Assembly: GCF_003862435.1 (NCBI RefSeq)
Contig: NZ_RHGY01000003.1
Location: forward strand, 1 to 64,000
Length of the DNA stretch: 64,000 nucleotides
Reading direction: 5' to 3'
Source: Weissella viridescens
GTDB lineage: Bacteria; Bacillota; Bacilli; Lactobacillales; Lactobacillaceae
Shown: piece by piece, positions 41,440-49,538 of the stretch
How positions within the stretch are numbered: the first letter of the stretch is position 1
Layout of the letters: the number at the start of each line of letters is the position of its first letter
Made by a program: the position numbers and the translations under genes
Notes under the pieces: generated by a model
Databases searched by the model: none
Told to the model about the DNA's origin: nothing
The model's input: the letters and a program-made list of their open reading frames with translations, nothing else

Positions 41440-42369
41440 ATGATTAACACAGAAGATATTACATTTAAGGCCCGTCACTTTAATTTAGCAGGACGTTTGT
41501 TCTTCCCAGAAAATTTTGATAAGACAGTTGCGCATCCAGCAATTGTAGTCACACATCCAACGAGTGCTGATATGAATCAAACCTCAAGTATCTACGCGAC
41601 AAAGTTAGCCGAAAATGGGTTTTTAACCTTTGCATTTGATGCTGGGTATCAAGGTCAAAGCCAAGGGGAACCACGTTACATTGAAGACCCTGCTAGTCGA
41701 ACATATGATATCATGTACGCCATTGATTACCTAGACACGTTACCCTTTGTAGATAATGATCGTATTGGGGCCATGGGTATTTGTGCTGGTGGTGGTTATA
41801 CCATTAACGCTGCCAAGACTGATAAGCGTATCAAGGCGGTTGGAACTGCTGCTGGTGCTTCAGCTGGTGCTGCTTATCGTGAGGCCTTTGGGCCAGATGA
41901 CCAATTAATTGCGACTTTAGAACAAGTCGCTGCACAACGAACAGCGGAAGCTGCGGGAGCGGAACCAATGATGACGCAATGGATTCCAAATAGCCAAGCA
42001 GAACGTGAAGCAGCTGGAATTGATGATATCGATATTGTTGAGGCAGTGGATTACTACAAGACTGACCGTGGTGCTGATGAGTTCTCACCAAATGTATTAC
42101 GCTTTACGAGTTTAGCACTTTTGTTGAACTATGACCCAGCCAATTTGGTAGAAAAGTTGTTAACACAACCTTTGGAAATGATTGTCGGTGATAAGCCGGG
42201 TAGTTTTGGTTCATATCGCTTTGGTTATGAAATTTATAATAAGGCCGCATCAAAGAACAAGGAATTGACGGTATTACCTGATATTTCACACTATGATTTG
42301 TATGACCAACCTAAGGCAGTCGATCCAGCCGTTGCTAAGTTGACGACTTTCTTCACTGAAAACCTATAA
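41440..42369 (+). CDS. Alpha/beta hydrolase of the dienelactone hydrolase-like type
   Basis: A 309-aa cytosolic hydrolase. The nucleophile elbow is GICAGGGY near residue 115, with a Cys in place of Ser, as in dienelactone hydrolases and YcjY-like proteins. The oxyanion strand is AIVVTHPTSADMNQ near 35, and a late His in LPDISHYDLYD near 285 completes the triad. The ATG at 41440 is supported by the divergent regulator and spacing, although its ribosome site (AAAGCGAG) is weak. Regulation by the neighbouring TetR protein is likely. The substrate is unknown. Confidence 0.88.
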   Translation: MINTEDITFKARHFNLAGRLFFPENFDKTVAHPAIVVTHPTSADMNQTSSIYATKLAENGFLTFAFDAGYQGQSQGEPRYIEDPASRTYDIMYAIDYLDTLPFVDNDRIGAMGICAGGGYTINAAKTDKRIKAVGTAAGASAGAAYREAFGPDDQLIATLEQVAAQRTAEAAGAEPMMTQWIPNSQAEREAAGIDDIDIVEAVDYYKTDRGADEFSPNVLRFTSLALLLNYDPANLVEKLLTQPLEMIVGDKPGSFGSYRFGYEIYNKAASKNKELTVLPDISHYDLYDQPKAVDPAVAKLTTFFTENL

Positions 42370-42377
42370 ATAACCCC

Positions 42378-42404
42378 AACCACTCAAATTCGAGTGGTTT
42401 TTTT
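42378..42404 (+). terminator. Terminator
   Basis: AACCACTC and GAGTGGTT form a stem followed by seven T. Confidence 0.88.
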
Positions 42405-42461
42405 ATGTTCTATCTGAGTTGAAATTGGTATGCTTAAAGAAAATGAAATGAGGAATGTGTG

Positions 42462-42839
42462 ATGGGATTATTAAATGGTATGATGGGCAACTCAACGAAG
42501 ATTAGTACACGGGAAGTGAAAAGTGAAATTGATCCACTTTTGATTCCAGGTGAAGAAATTGAACATGCATACAAGCTTGTGCGTGACTTGGTTATTTTTA
42601 CCAATAAGCGTCTTATCTCAGTTGATAAGCAGGGGATGACTGCCAAAAAGGTGGCATACAAATCTATTAGTTACCGCTCTATTTCAAAGTTTGAAACGGA
42701 AACAGCAGGTCATTTTGACTTAGATGGTGAATTGAAGATTTGGATTTCAGGACAAGCTGAACCTTCTGAAGTTTTGCAATTTAAAGCCGGTGAGACACTA
42801 ACGGAAGTCCAAAAGACATTGGCGGAAAAGGTTTTGTAA
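42462..42839 (+). CDS. Bacterial PH-domain protein
   Basis: A 125-aa soluble protein that matches the bacterial pleckstrin-homology (YdaS/YvbH-like) family: EHAYKLVRDLVIFTNKRLIS at residues ~30-50, then VAYKSISYRSISKFETETAG and a strand-rich WISGQ segment, ending with a helix. The function of the family is unclear. The ATG at 42462 is preferred to the overlapping GTG at 42459; GAGG lies upstream. It is monocistronic, ahead of the sulfur amino acid lyase gene. Confidence 0.88.
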   Translation: MGLLNGMMGNSTKISTREVKSEIDPLLIPGEEIEHAYKLVRDLVIFTNKRLISVDKQGMTAKKVAYKSISYRSISKFETETAGHFDLDGELKIWISGQAEPSEVLQFKAGETLTEVQKTLAEKVL

Positions 42840-42897
42840 GCTGAACCAGTATGTTATAGTTAGTTACAAATAATAAGTTAAACAGAAAGAAGGCAAG

Positions 42898-44040
42898 ATG
42901 ATGAATTTTGAAACCAAGGTTATTCATGGCGGAATCCAAGAGGATCCAGCAACTGGAGCGGTTGTCCCTCCAATTTACCAAACTTCAACCTATCACCAAC
43001 AAGAGCTAGGTGGACATGCTGAATATGAGTATACACGTGGTGAGAACCCAACCCGTTTTGCTGTTGAATCAGTGATGGCTGCTTTGGAAAATGGTGAGCA
43101 TGGATTTGCCTTCTCATCTGGAATGGCAGCTATTCATGCCGTTATGTCAGTTTTGCATGCCGGTGACCATTTGATTATGGGAAACGATGTTTATGGTGGA
43201 ACTTTCCGTCTCGTAAACTCGGTTTTGGCTGATTTAGGTGTAACTTATACTGCCGTCGATACTGCGGATAGCGCTGCAATTGAAGCAGCCATGCAAGACA
43301 ACACAAAGATGGTTTATTTAGAAACACCTTCTAACCCATTGTTGCATGTAACAGACATTGAGCAAGCTGCTAATGTTGCGCATGCCCACGATGCCATCGC
43401 CGTGGTTGATAACACATTTGCCTCACCATACAACCAAACGCCACTTGATTTGGGTGCTGACGTTGTCTTGGCTTCAGGAACAAAGTATTTGGGTGGACAC
43501 TCTGATACGGTTTCTGGCTTTGTTGTCACGTCCGACCAAAAGTTGGCTGACCAAATTAAGATGATTCAACTTTCAGTTGGTGCCGTTTTGTCACCACAAG
43601 AATCATTCTTGGTACAACGTTCATTGAAGACATTGGCCCTCCGGGTTGAACGTCACAATGAAAATGCGTTGGCTTTGGCAACTTGGCTGAATGATCATGA
43701 AAAAATTCAAAAGGTCTATTATCCTGGTTTGCCTGGAACACCTGATTACGAAATTGCTAAGCGTCAAATGCGTGGTTTCGGTGGGATGATGTCAATCGAA
43801 TTGCAAGAAGGTTTGGATACAAAGCAATTCGTTGAAAATCTAAATGTTTTCCAACTTGCGGAATCATTGGGCGGGGTTGAATCATTGATTGAAGTACCAG
43901 CTGTGATGACCCATGCGTCAATTCCACGTGAGATTCGTCTTGAAAACGGAATTAAGGATGAATTAGTCCGTGTATCTGTTGGAATTGAAAACTTGGCTGA
44001 TTTGAAGGATGATTTGGCGCAAGGTTTGGACGCGCTTTAA
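42898..44040 (+). CDS. PLP-dependent cystathionine gamma-synthase/lyase family enzyme
   Basis: A 380-aa cytosolic enzyme of the Cys/Met metabolism PLP family. The start TKVIHGGIQEDPATGAVVPP, the AFSSGMAAIHAVMSVL block near residue 80, the VVDNTFASPYNQTPLDLGAD block near 165 and the PLP Lys in SGTKYLGGHSD near 197 are all standard. The C-terminal SLGGVESLIEVPAVMTH is also typical. Synthase (MetB) and lyase (MetC/CGL) cannot be told apart from sequence alone. Two adjacent ATG codons (42898, 42901) follow GAAGG. Confidence 0.93.
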   Translation: MMNFETKVIHGGIQEDPATGAVVPPIYQTSTYHQQELGGHAEYEYTRGENPTRFAVESVMAALENGEHGFAFSSGMAAIHAVMSVLHAGDHLIMGNDVYGGTFRLVNSVLADLGVTYTAVDTADSAAIEAAMQDNTKMVYLETPSNPLLHVTDIEQAANVAHAHDAIAVVDNTFASPYNQTPLDLGADVVLASGTKYLGGHSDTVSGFVVTSDQKLADQIKMIQLSVGAVLSPQESFLVQRSLKTLALRVERHNENALALATWLNDHEKIQKVYYPGLPGTPDYEIAKRQMRGFGGMMSIELQEGLDTKQFVENLNVFQLAESLGGVESLIEVPAVMTHASIPREIRLENGIKDELVRVSVGIENLADLKDDLAQGLDAL

Positions 44041-44122
44041 TTTCAAATTTTAAAAAACCATTTGCAATTTAAAATAAACTTGTGCTAACATTACTTAACG
44101 CCAAATTTTAAGGAGCACCATC

Positions 44123-44197
44123 ATGTCGAAATTTATTACTGTAAATAATAATAATAATGTTTACACTCAAACATTTCGTATGATTGGGCCACTTTAG
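44123..44197 (+). CDS. Leader peptide of 24 aa with five consecutive Asn codons
   Basis: A short frame (MSKFITVNNNNNVYTQTFRM, then IGPL) behind a perfect AAGGAG (44110-44114) at good spacing. Five AAT codons run from 44144 to 44158. Its last codons overlap GATTGGG (44182-44188), one strand of a possible antiterminator. It precedes a terminator and an amino acid permease gene, which fits a classical attenuation leader. The coding evidence is the ribosome site and the architecture, since the length is too short for codon statistics. Confidence 0.75.
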   Translation: MSKFITVNNNNNVYTQTFRMIGPL

Positions 44198-44262
44198 TGC
44201 GGCGCTAAAAAGTGTAAGTAACTTTCACCCAATCTCTGCGAGGTTGGGTGATTTTTTTTGCA
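44182..44262 (+). promoter_or_regulatory. Attenuator: mutually exclusive antiterminator and terminator
   Basis: The terminator pairs CACCCAA (44226-44232) with TTGGGTG (44244-44250), followed by an eight-T run. The antiterminator would pair GATTGGG (44182-44188) with CCCAATC (44228-44234), using the same bases. A ribosome finishing the leader peptide covers GATTGGG; one stalled at the Asn codons leaves it free. Confidence 0.72.
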
Positions 44263-44279
44263 AAAAGGGAGCTAGGAAA

Positions 44280-45611
44280 ATGGAAAAGCAAGTTGAACTG
44301 AAACGTTCGATGGGATTGCTGTCTGGCCTTTCATTAGTGATTGGGACAGTTATCGGATCTGGGGTATTTTTTAAGCAAGCGGGCGTGCTACAGCAAGCTG
44401 GTAGCACAACGATGGGATTGGTTGCCTGGATTGCGGGTGGGGTGATTACCTTGGCCGCTGGATTGACAATTGCCGAAGTTGCCAATCGTTTGCCTAAGAC
44501 CGGTGGATTATTTAGTTATATTGAGGACTTATATGGACCGACTGCTGGATTTTTAACGGGTTGGATGCAAGTTGTTGTGTATGCACCAGCCGTGATTGCT
44601 TCGATCGGTGGTTATGCAGCGTATCTGACTGCTAACTTCTTGGGTTGGGATATTTCAACTGCGCGTTGGATTACCGTGGTATATGTCCTATTCGTGATGG
44701 CGCTAAACATGTTGGAAAATCGCATTACTTCGGCTTTCCAAGTGATTACGACGTCAATCAAGATGTTACCAATTATTGTTTTGGTCGTATATGGACTATT
44801 CTTTGGTAAGGTGGATGCCTTAGGGCAAACCGTTTCGCAAGTGAGTTCAAGTGCCCATGGTGGTCTTGGAATGGCGATTCTGGCAACATTGTTTGCGTAT
44901 GACGGTTGGATTTTGTTGGGAAATATCGCCGGTGAGTTGAAGAACCCACGTCGTGATATGCCACGAGCAATTATTCTTGGGATTACAACAATTGTGTTAG
45001 CCTATGTGGGTGTGACATATGCAACGTACCGGACTTTGCCAGCGACAGAAATCGTACATTTGCAAAATAACACTACTTTCGCTATGGCCACGAAGGCCTT
45101 TGGTGACTTTGGTGGACGTGCTTTGAGTGTTACGATTATCATTTCAATGTGGGGAACTTTGAATGGAAAGATGATTTCATTCCCTCGTATGGCTTATGCG
45201 ATGGCAAAGGATGGTTTGTTCCCTAAGTACTTGTCACGTTTGAACAAGCACACGCAAGAACCCATTAACGCAATCGCGACTGTTGCCGCCATGACCATTG
45301 CAATTGCAGTCTTTACTGATTCAGCGGACCGCTTATCAGATATCGCTATCTTCACGATTTGGATTTTCTATACTGCAGCCTTCTTTGGTATCTTTATTCT
45401 CCGTCGTCGCGATCGTGGTCGTAACGCAGAGACTTTGTTTAAGACGCCGCTATATCCGATTACACCATTAGTTGCCATCGGTGGTGCTTTCTTCGTTCTT
45501 GGCTCAACGTTCATTACTGACTTCAGTGGTGTGTTGATTTCACTCGTGCTGGTTGGACTAGGCTTGCCAGTTTACTATTATTACCGCCACAAAAATCATA
45601 TTAACAAGTAA
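44280..45611 (+). CDS. Amino acid permease, APC superfamily (SteT/LAT-like)
   Basis: A 443-aa membrane transporter with about 12 segments. The first helix carries the family motif LVIGTVIGSGVFFKQAG (residues ~20-36), and FAYDGWILLGNIAGELKNPR near 205 matches the exchanger-like L-amino-acid branch that includes the Ser/Thr exchanger SteT. The ATG at 44280, behind GGGAGCTAGG, lies after the attenuator; a longer frame starting at 44184 would run through the terminator. The Asn-rich leader suggests control by asparagine (or aspartate/asparagine) supply, but the substrate is not proven. Confidence 0.92.
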   Translation: MEKQVELKRSMGLLSGLSLVIGTVIGSGVFFKQAGVLQQAGSTTMGLVAWIAGGVITLAAGLTIAEVANRLPKTGGLFSYIEDLYGPTAGFLTGWMQVVVYAPAVIASIGGYAAYLTANFLGWDISTARWITVVYVLFVMALNMLENRITSAFQVITTSIKMLPIIVLVVYGLFFGKVDALGQTVSQVSSSAHGGLGMAILATLFAYDGWILLGNIAGELKNPRRDMPRAIILGITTIVLAYVGVTYATYRTLPATEIVHLQNNTTFAMATKAFGDFGGRALSVTIIISMWGTLNGKMISFPRMAYAMAKDGLFPKYLSRLNKHTQEPINAIATVAAMTIAIAVFTDSADRLSDIAIFTIWIFYTAAFFGIFILRRRDRGRNAETLFKTPLYPITPLVAIGGAFFVLGSTFITDFSGVLISLVLVGLGLPVYYYYRHKNHINK

Positions 45612-45612
45612 A

Positions 45613-45652
45613 AAAGCAGCGCTAACTCAATTAAGAGTTAGCGCTTTTTTTA
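45613..45652 (+). terminator. Terminator after the permease gene
   Basis: AAAAGCAGCGCTAACTC(A) and (A)GAGTTAGCGCTTTTTTT form a long stem. Confidence 0.9.
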
Positions 45653-45680
45653 TTTTGTAAATGTTGGGGGGGATACCATG

Positions 45681-45806
45681 TCAGGCAGTGAACCAGCCAC
45701 CCATGGTTGCGATGTCAGCCACTGTTTGAATCACTGCGTGTATGGTGGTGGTTCCATCGATTAGGGTAAGACAGATTGTGATTAAAATAAGGCTTATGTT
45801 TTTCAT
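45681..45806 (-). CDS. Possible small membrane peptide, 41 aa
   Basis: A frame starting at the ATG at 45804-45806 encodes a hydrophobic peptide (MKNISLILITICLTLIDGTT, then THAVIQ-like and MGGWFTA). One membrane segment is likely. The upstream ribosome site is weak (GGACG). It lies alone in the 380-base gap between the permease gene and rexB. It could be a small toxin-like or regulatory membrane peptide, but chance cannot be excluded. Confidence 0.3.
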   Translation of the reverse strand: MKNISLILITICLTLIDGTTTIHAVIQTVADIATMGGWFTA

Positions 45807-45992
45807 TGCTGACGTCCGGTGGTCATTACTATACCATGGGCGTTTTTTATATATCGATATAAAAATATATAAGCCGCTCTCATAACGAATTTTGATGCTT
45901 GACAAGTTTGGTTATTTTAAATGAAAGCCAAGTGTCCCAGCACGATCTTTGATAGAATGGAGTCAGATAAAAATTTTAAGTGAGGCAAAAGA

Positions 45993-48900
45993 ATGACATT
46001 AGACATATTAGTTGGTCCGGCAAGTAAAGACCATGAACTGGAACTTCTCGAACAGATGCAGACGACCCTTGAAAATGATCCGCAGGCCCAACTTTTTTAT
46101 GTGGTGCCGAATCACATTAAATTTGAAAGTGAAATTGACGTTCTAGAACGTTTGGCAAAGTTAATGGGGCACGAAGGGAACGCAATTTCAGTACCGCGCG
46201 TTCAAGTATTTTCTTTGAGCCGTTTGGCGTGGTATTACATGAATGATGATCCACTCTATCATGCAGCGAATGTTTCAAAGGATGCCATGGTTATGTTGGT
46301 CCAACGTTTGTTGCGCCAAAATAAAGACCAATTGCAACTCTACCAATCAATGTTGAACAAGCCTGGTTTCGTGAGCCAATTTACGGACCAATTGCTTGAG
46401 CTACGACAATCTGGTTTGCAACAACATGATTTGGAAGCCATTCAAGGTGATATAAAAAATGCCCAGACCCTGGTGTATAAATTGCATGATTTGACCCTGA
46501 TTGGGGACCAGTTGGATGCGATTTTAGCCGAGCGCGGTCAATATCTTAATAGTGATTTACTATTGGCGTTGAAGGTCTATTTGAATACGGATAAAGCTGA
46601 CTTGAGCCATCATCAGTTTTTTATTAATCGCTATGCACAGATGACGCAAGCGGAGCGTGGTGTCGTTGAGGCATTGATTGCAAATGCTGAAAAGGTCACG
46701 CTCGGTTTGCCTGCTGATAATCTTAAATTGACGGCTGGCCAACCAGACCTATTTCAACCAGCCAAGAGTTTAGGGCAGCACCTATTAGCATACGCTGACC
46801 AGCAACAGGTGCCAACGCAAGTTAAATCCGTTGAAAAACAACGCCCAATTAGTCAAACAATGCATGCCGTGGAAGATTTTTGGCAAAGCTATGAACGAAC
46901 AGGTGTGCAAACGCATGATGGGGCGGCAGCCATTCAACCAGAAGAATTACAAGTTTGGCAAGCAAATACGCCATATCAAGAAGTGGAACAGATGGCGCGA
47001 CAGATTCGACAAGAAGTCGCGCGTGGCGAACACCGTTATCGCGATTACCTTTTATTGGCGCGTGATTTAGGATCTTACCAAAATATTATTCCAGCGGTCT
47101 TTAGCCGTTTTGACATTCCATTCTTTATGGATGCGGATCTATCAATGGTGGAGCATCCCTTTGTGGCGTTTTTAGATCAATTACTCGACTTGTCGAATGG
47201 ATTCACGTTGAATCGGATTATGACGTTACTCAAGACGGAGTTACTCCGACCTGAGGGCGTCTCTTTGACGGAATATCGTGAAGCGTTAGCGCTCACTGAA
47301 AATTATGCGTTAGCCAAAAACATGGCTGGGTGGCGTTGGCAGGATCAAACGCCATGGCAATTTGATCGTCAAACATTAGATATGGACGATGATGTGGTCC
47401 GCGAACGTGTGGAAGCCAAGGATGCGCAAATTGAATTGATTCACCAACAAATCAGTCAAACCGTTGTGCCGTTTTTGCAGCAAATTGAGCACGTGGAAAA
47501 TGCACGTGATTTAGCCACGGCATTATACCAATTCTTACTTGATCAACACGTTGACCAACAGTTGTTAGGATGGCGTGATGAAGCGATTGAACGAGGCGAC
47601 TTGAACTTAGCGCAACAACCTGAACAAGTCTGGCGGACCTTTATTGGGGTTCTGGATGACTTCGTAACAGTTTTTGATACTGAAACCATGACGTTAGCTG
47701 AGCTAAAGGATGCCTTACAAGCTGGCTTTGATAATGCGAATTACTCTGGAATTCCAGCAACGATGGACCAAGTGCGGGTTTCGGAAAGTGGAATCGTGCA
47801 AGGTGAGCACTACGATACAACGATTGTCTTTGGTGCCACGAATACGAATTTGCCCGGAACGATTAAAACTAAGGCGATTTTGAATGATCAAGATCGTGAT
47901 ATTTTGGCGGGGTACCTTCCAGAAGGCGTCCAAATGAAGGGAACGGCTGAGCAACAAATGGCACAAGAGCCATTCTTGATGTACAGTGCCATGATGAGTG
48001 CGCAACGTCGCTTAGTTTGGTTGTATGCGACGAGTGATGGGGATAAGGAACAAGAAGCCTCAACCTACATTAACCGTCTGACACAACAATTCGATTTGAA
48101 GGCGCACCAGTTCTTGGCGTTACCAACTCCCGAATTAACTCAATTGGAACAATTCGTGGGTTCACCGGCTAGCACGTTGGCGCACTTGGTCATGGTTAAT
48201 CGCTTCGCATTGAATGAAAAAGTGGGGCTAACCTTGAATTGGCAAGCTTTGCAAAACCAAGTTTCACAGTTATTGCCAGAACCAACGCAGCGTTTGATGA
48301 CAAGTTTGAAGTATGTGAATGAACCACAACCGATTCAACCAGCGCTCGTAACGGATTTGTTCGGTACCGATTTGAAAGCATCTGTCTCACGTCTTCAAAG
48401 TTATGCGCGTAATCCGTATGAATTCTTCTTACAATATGGATTGCGGTTGCGTGACCGTGAAGTCATGGATTTGACGCCCGCTGAAAAGGGAACGTACATG
48501 CACGCGCTCTTTGAGGGGGTCTTTAATGGCTTAATCCAAGAAAATAAGGTGTTGGGACAATTAACCAATGCGGAAATTGAGCAAAAAGTTCAAAACTTTG
48601 CCAGCGAATTATTAAGTGCCGGTGATATCACCTTTGACATTTTCAATAGTTCAGCTCGGATGCGTTTTTTAACCCAGTTACTGACGCAACAAGTGATTGC
48701 TGACTTGGAACAAATGCGGCGGGGGCAACCTAATAACCAAAAGATTCAAACGCAACGCACTGAGGTTGGCTTTGGTCTTGGTAAACAAGGACTTAAGCCG
48801 GTTAAGTATGACGTTGCTGGTGGTTCGGTCACCGTCCGAGGAAAGATTGATCGTTTTGATCAGGTCCGGACTGGCGATAAAGACTATTTGATGATTGTTG

Positions 48901-49538
48901 ATTACAAGTCAAGTAAGCGTGATTTCAACTTTACCAAGGCGTTATCAGGATTAGAACTGCAACTCATGACGTATTGGGAAGCTTTGTCAGATGCTGAAAC
49001 CACTGAAGTTGGCGGTGCGACGTATTTCAATGCACAGACGCCACTACTGAAGTTAGATAAAGAACCACTCTTACCAGATTATCCAGCCATTTTGGCTTAT
49101 GCAGATAAAAAAGTGGAGCAAGGTGGACAATATACCGGTGTGCTACGTCAAGATGATGCATTATTGTCAGCCTTGGATACGCCAGAAGGTGATCCAAAAT
49201 TGTATGGCTTTGAATATAAGAAGTCAGGGGATGCCTTGAAGAGTGGTCATGAAACCTATTCTGATGATGACCTAACCACGTTGATTGACTACAACCGGCA
49301 CATGATTCAACGTATTGCGGAACGTATCTTACAAGGCTCATTCCCGCTACGCCCATTCCGTGATGGTCAAGTGACAGGATTGCAACATAGTGATTACCAG
49401 CCTGTGATGTTCTTTGATGCCATGCTTGGCAATAAATATCACGATATTTCACAACTACCAAGTAAGCGGGATGATGCGCTTGAGGCCATGCACCGTGAAT
49501 TAACGGAACCCGATCAGACAGAGGAGGATAACCAGTAA
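45993..49538 (+). CDS. rexB: ATP-dependent nuclease subunit B (RexB/AddB)
   Basis: An 1181-aa subunit of the RexAB/AddAB helicase-nuclease that processes double-strand breaks for recombination. The N-terminus (LDILVGPASKDHELELLEQM) lacks the AddB Walker A motif, as known for RexB proteins of lactic acid bacteria. The nuclease domain at ~1000-1060 has GKIDRFD and IVDYKSS. The iron-sulfur-anchoring Cys positions are absent: the motif SYARNPYEFFLQYGL has Asn where AddB has Cys, and I find no Cys in the whole protein. Its stop overlaps the rexA start (TAATG), so the two are translationally coupled. Confidence 0.95.
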   Translation: MTLDILVGPASKDHELELLEQMQTTLENDPQAQLFYVVPNHIKFESEIDVLERLAKLMGHEGNAISVPRVQVFSLSRLAWYYMNDDPLYHAANVSKDAMVMLVQRLLRQNKDQLQLYQSMLNKPGFVSQFTDQLLELRQSGLQQHDLEAIQGDIKNAQTLVYKLHDLTLIGDQLDAILAERGQYLNSDLLLALKVYLNTDKADLSHHQFFINRYAQMTQAERGVVEALIANAEKVTLGLPADNLKLTAGQPDLFQPAKSLGQHLLAYADQQQVPTQVKSVEKQRPISQTMHAVEDFWQSYERTGVQTHDGAAAIQPEELQVWQANTPYQEVEQMARQIRQEVARGEHRYRDYLLLARDLGSYQNIIPAVFSRFDIPFFMDADLSMVEHPFVAFLDQLLDLSNGFTLNRIMTLLKTELLRPEGVSLTEYREALALTENYALAKNMAGWRWQDQTPWQFDRQTLDMDDDVVRERVEAKDAQIELIHQQISQTVVPFLQQIEHVENARDLATALYQFLLDQHVDQQLLGWRDEAIERGDLNLAQQPEQVWRTFIGVLDDFVTVFDTETMTLAELKDALQAGFDNANYSGIPATMDQVRVSESGIVQGEHYDTTIVFGATNTNLPGTIKTKAILNDQDRDILAGYLPEGVQMKGTAEQQMAQEPFLMYSAMMSAQRRLVWLYATSDGDKEQEASTYINRLTQQFDLKAHQFLALPTPELTQLEQFVGSPASTLAHLVMVNRFALNEKVGLTLNWQALQNQVSQLLPEPTQRLMTSLKYVNEPQPIQPALVTDLFGTDLKASVSRLQSYARNPYEFFLQYGLRLRDREVMDLTPAEKGTYMHALFEGVFNGLIQENKVLGQLTNAEIEQKVQNFASELLSAGDITFDIFNSSARMRFLTQLLTQQVIADLEQMRRGQPNNQKIQTQRTEVGFGLGKQGLKPVKYDVAGGSVTVRGKIDRFDQVRTGDKDYLMIVDYKSSKRDFNFTKALSGLELQLMTYWEALSDAETTEVGGATYFNAQTPLLKLDKEPLLPDYPAILAYADKKVEQGGQYTGVLRQDDALLSALDTPEGDPKLYGFEYKKSGDALKSGHETYSDDDLTTLIDYNRHMIQRIAERILQGSFPLRPFRDGQVTGLQHSDYQPVMFFDAMLGNKYHDISQLPSKRDDALEAMHRELTEPDQTEEDNQ

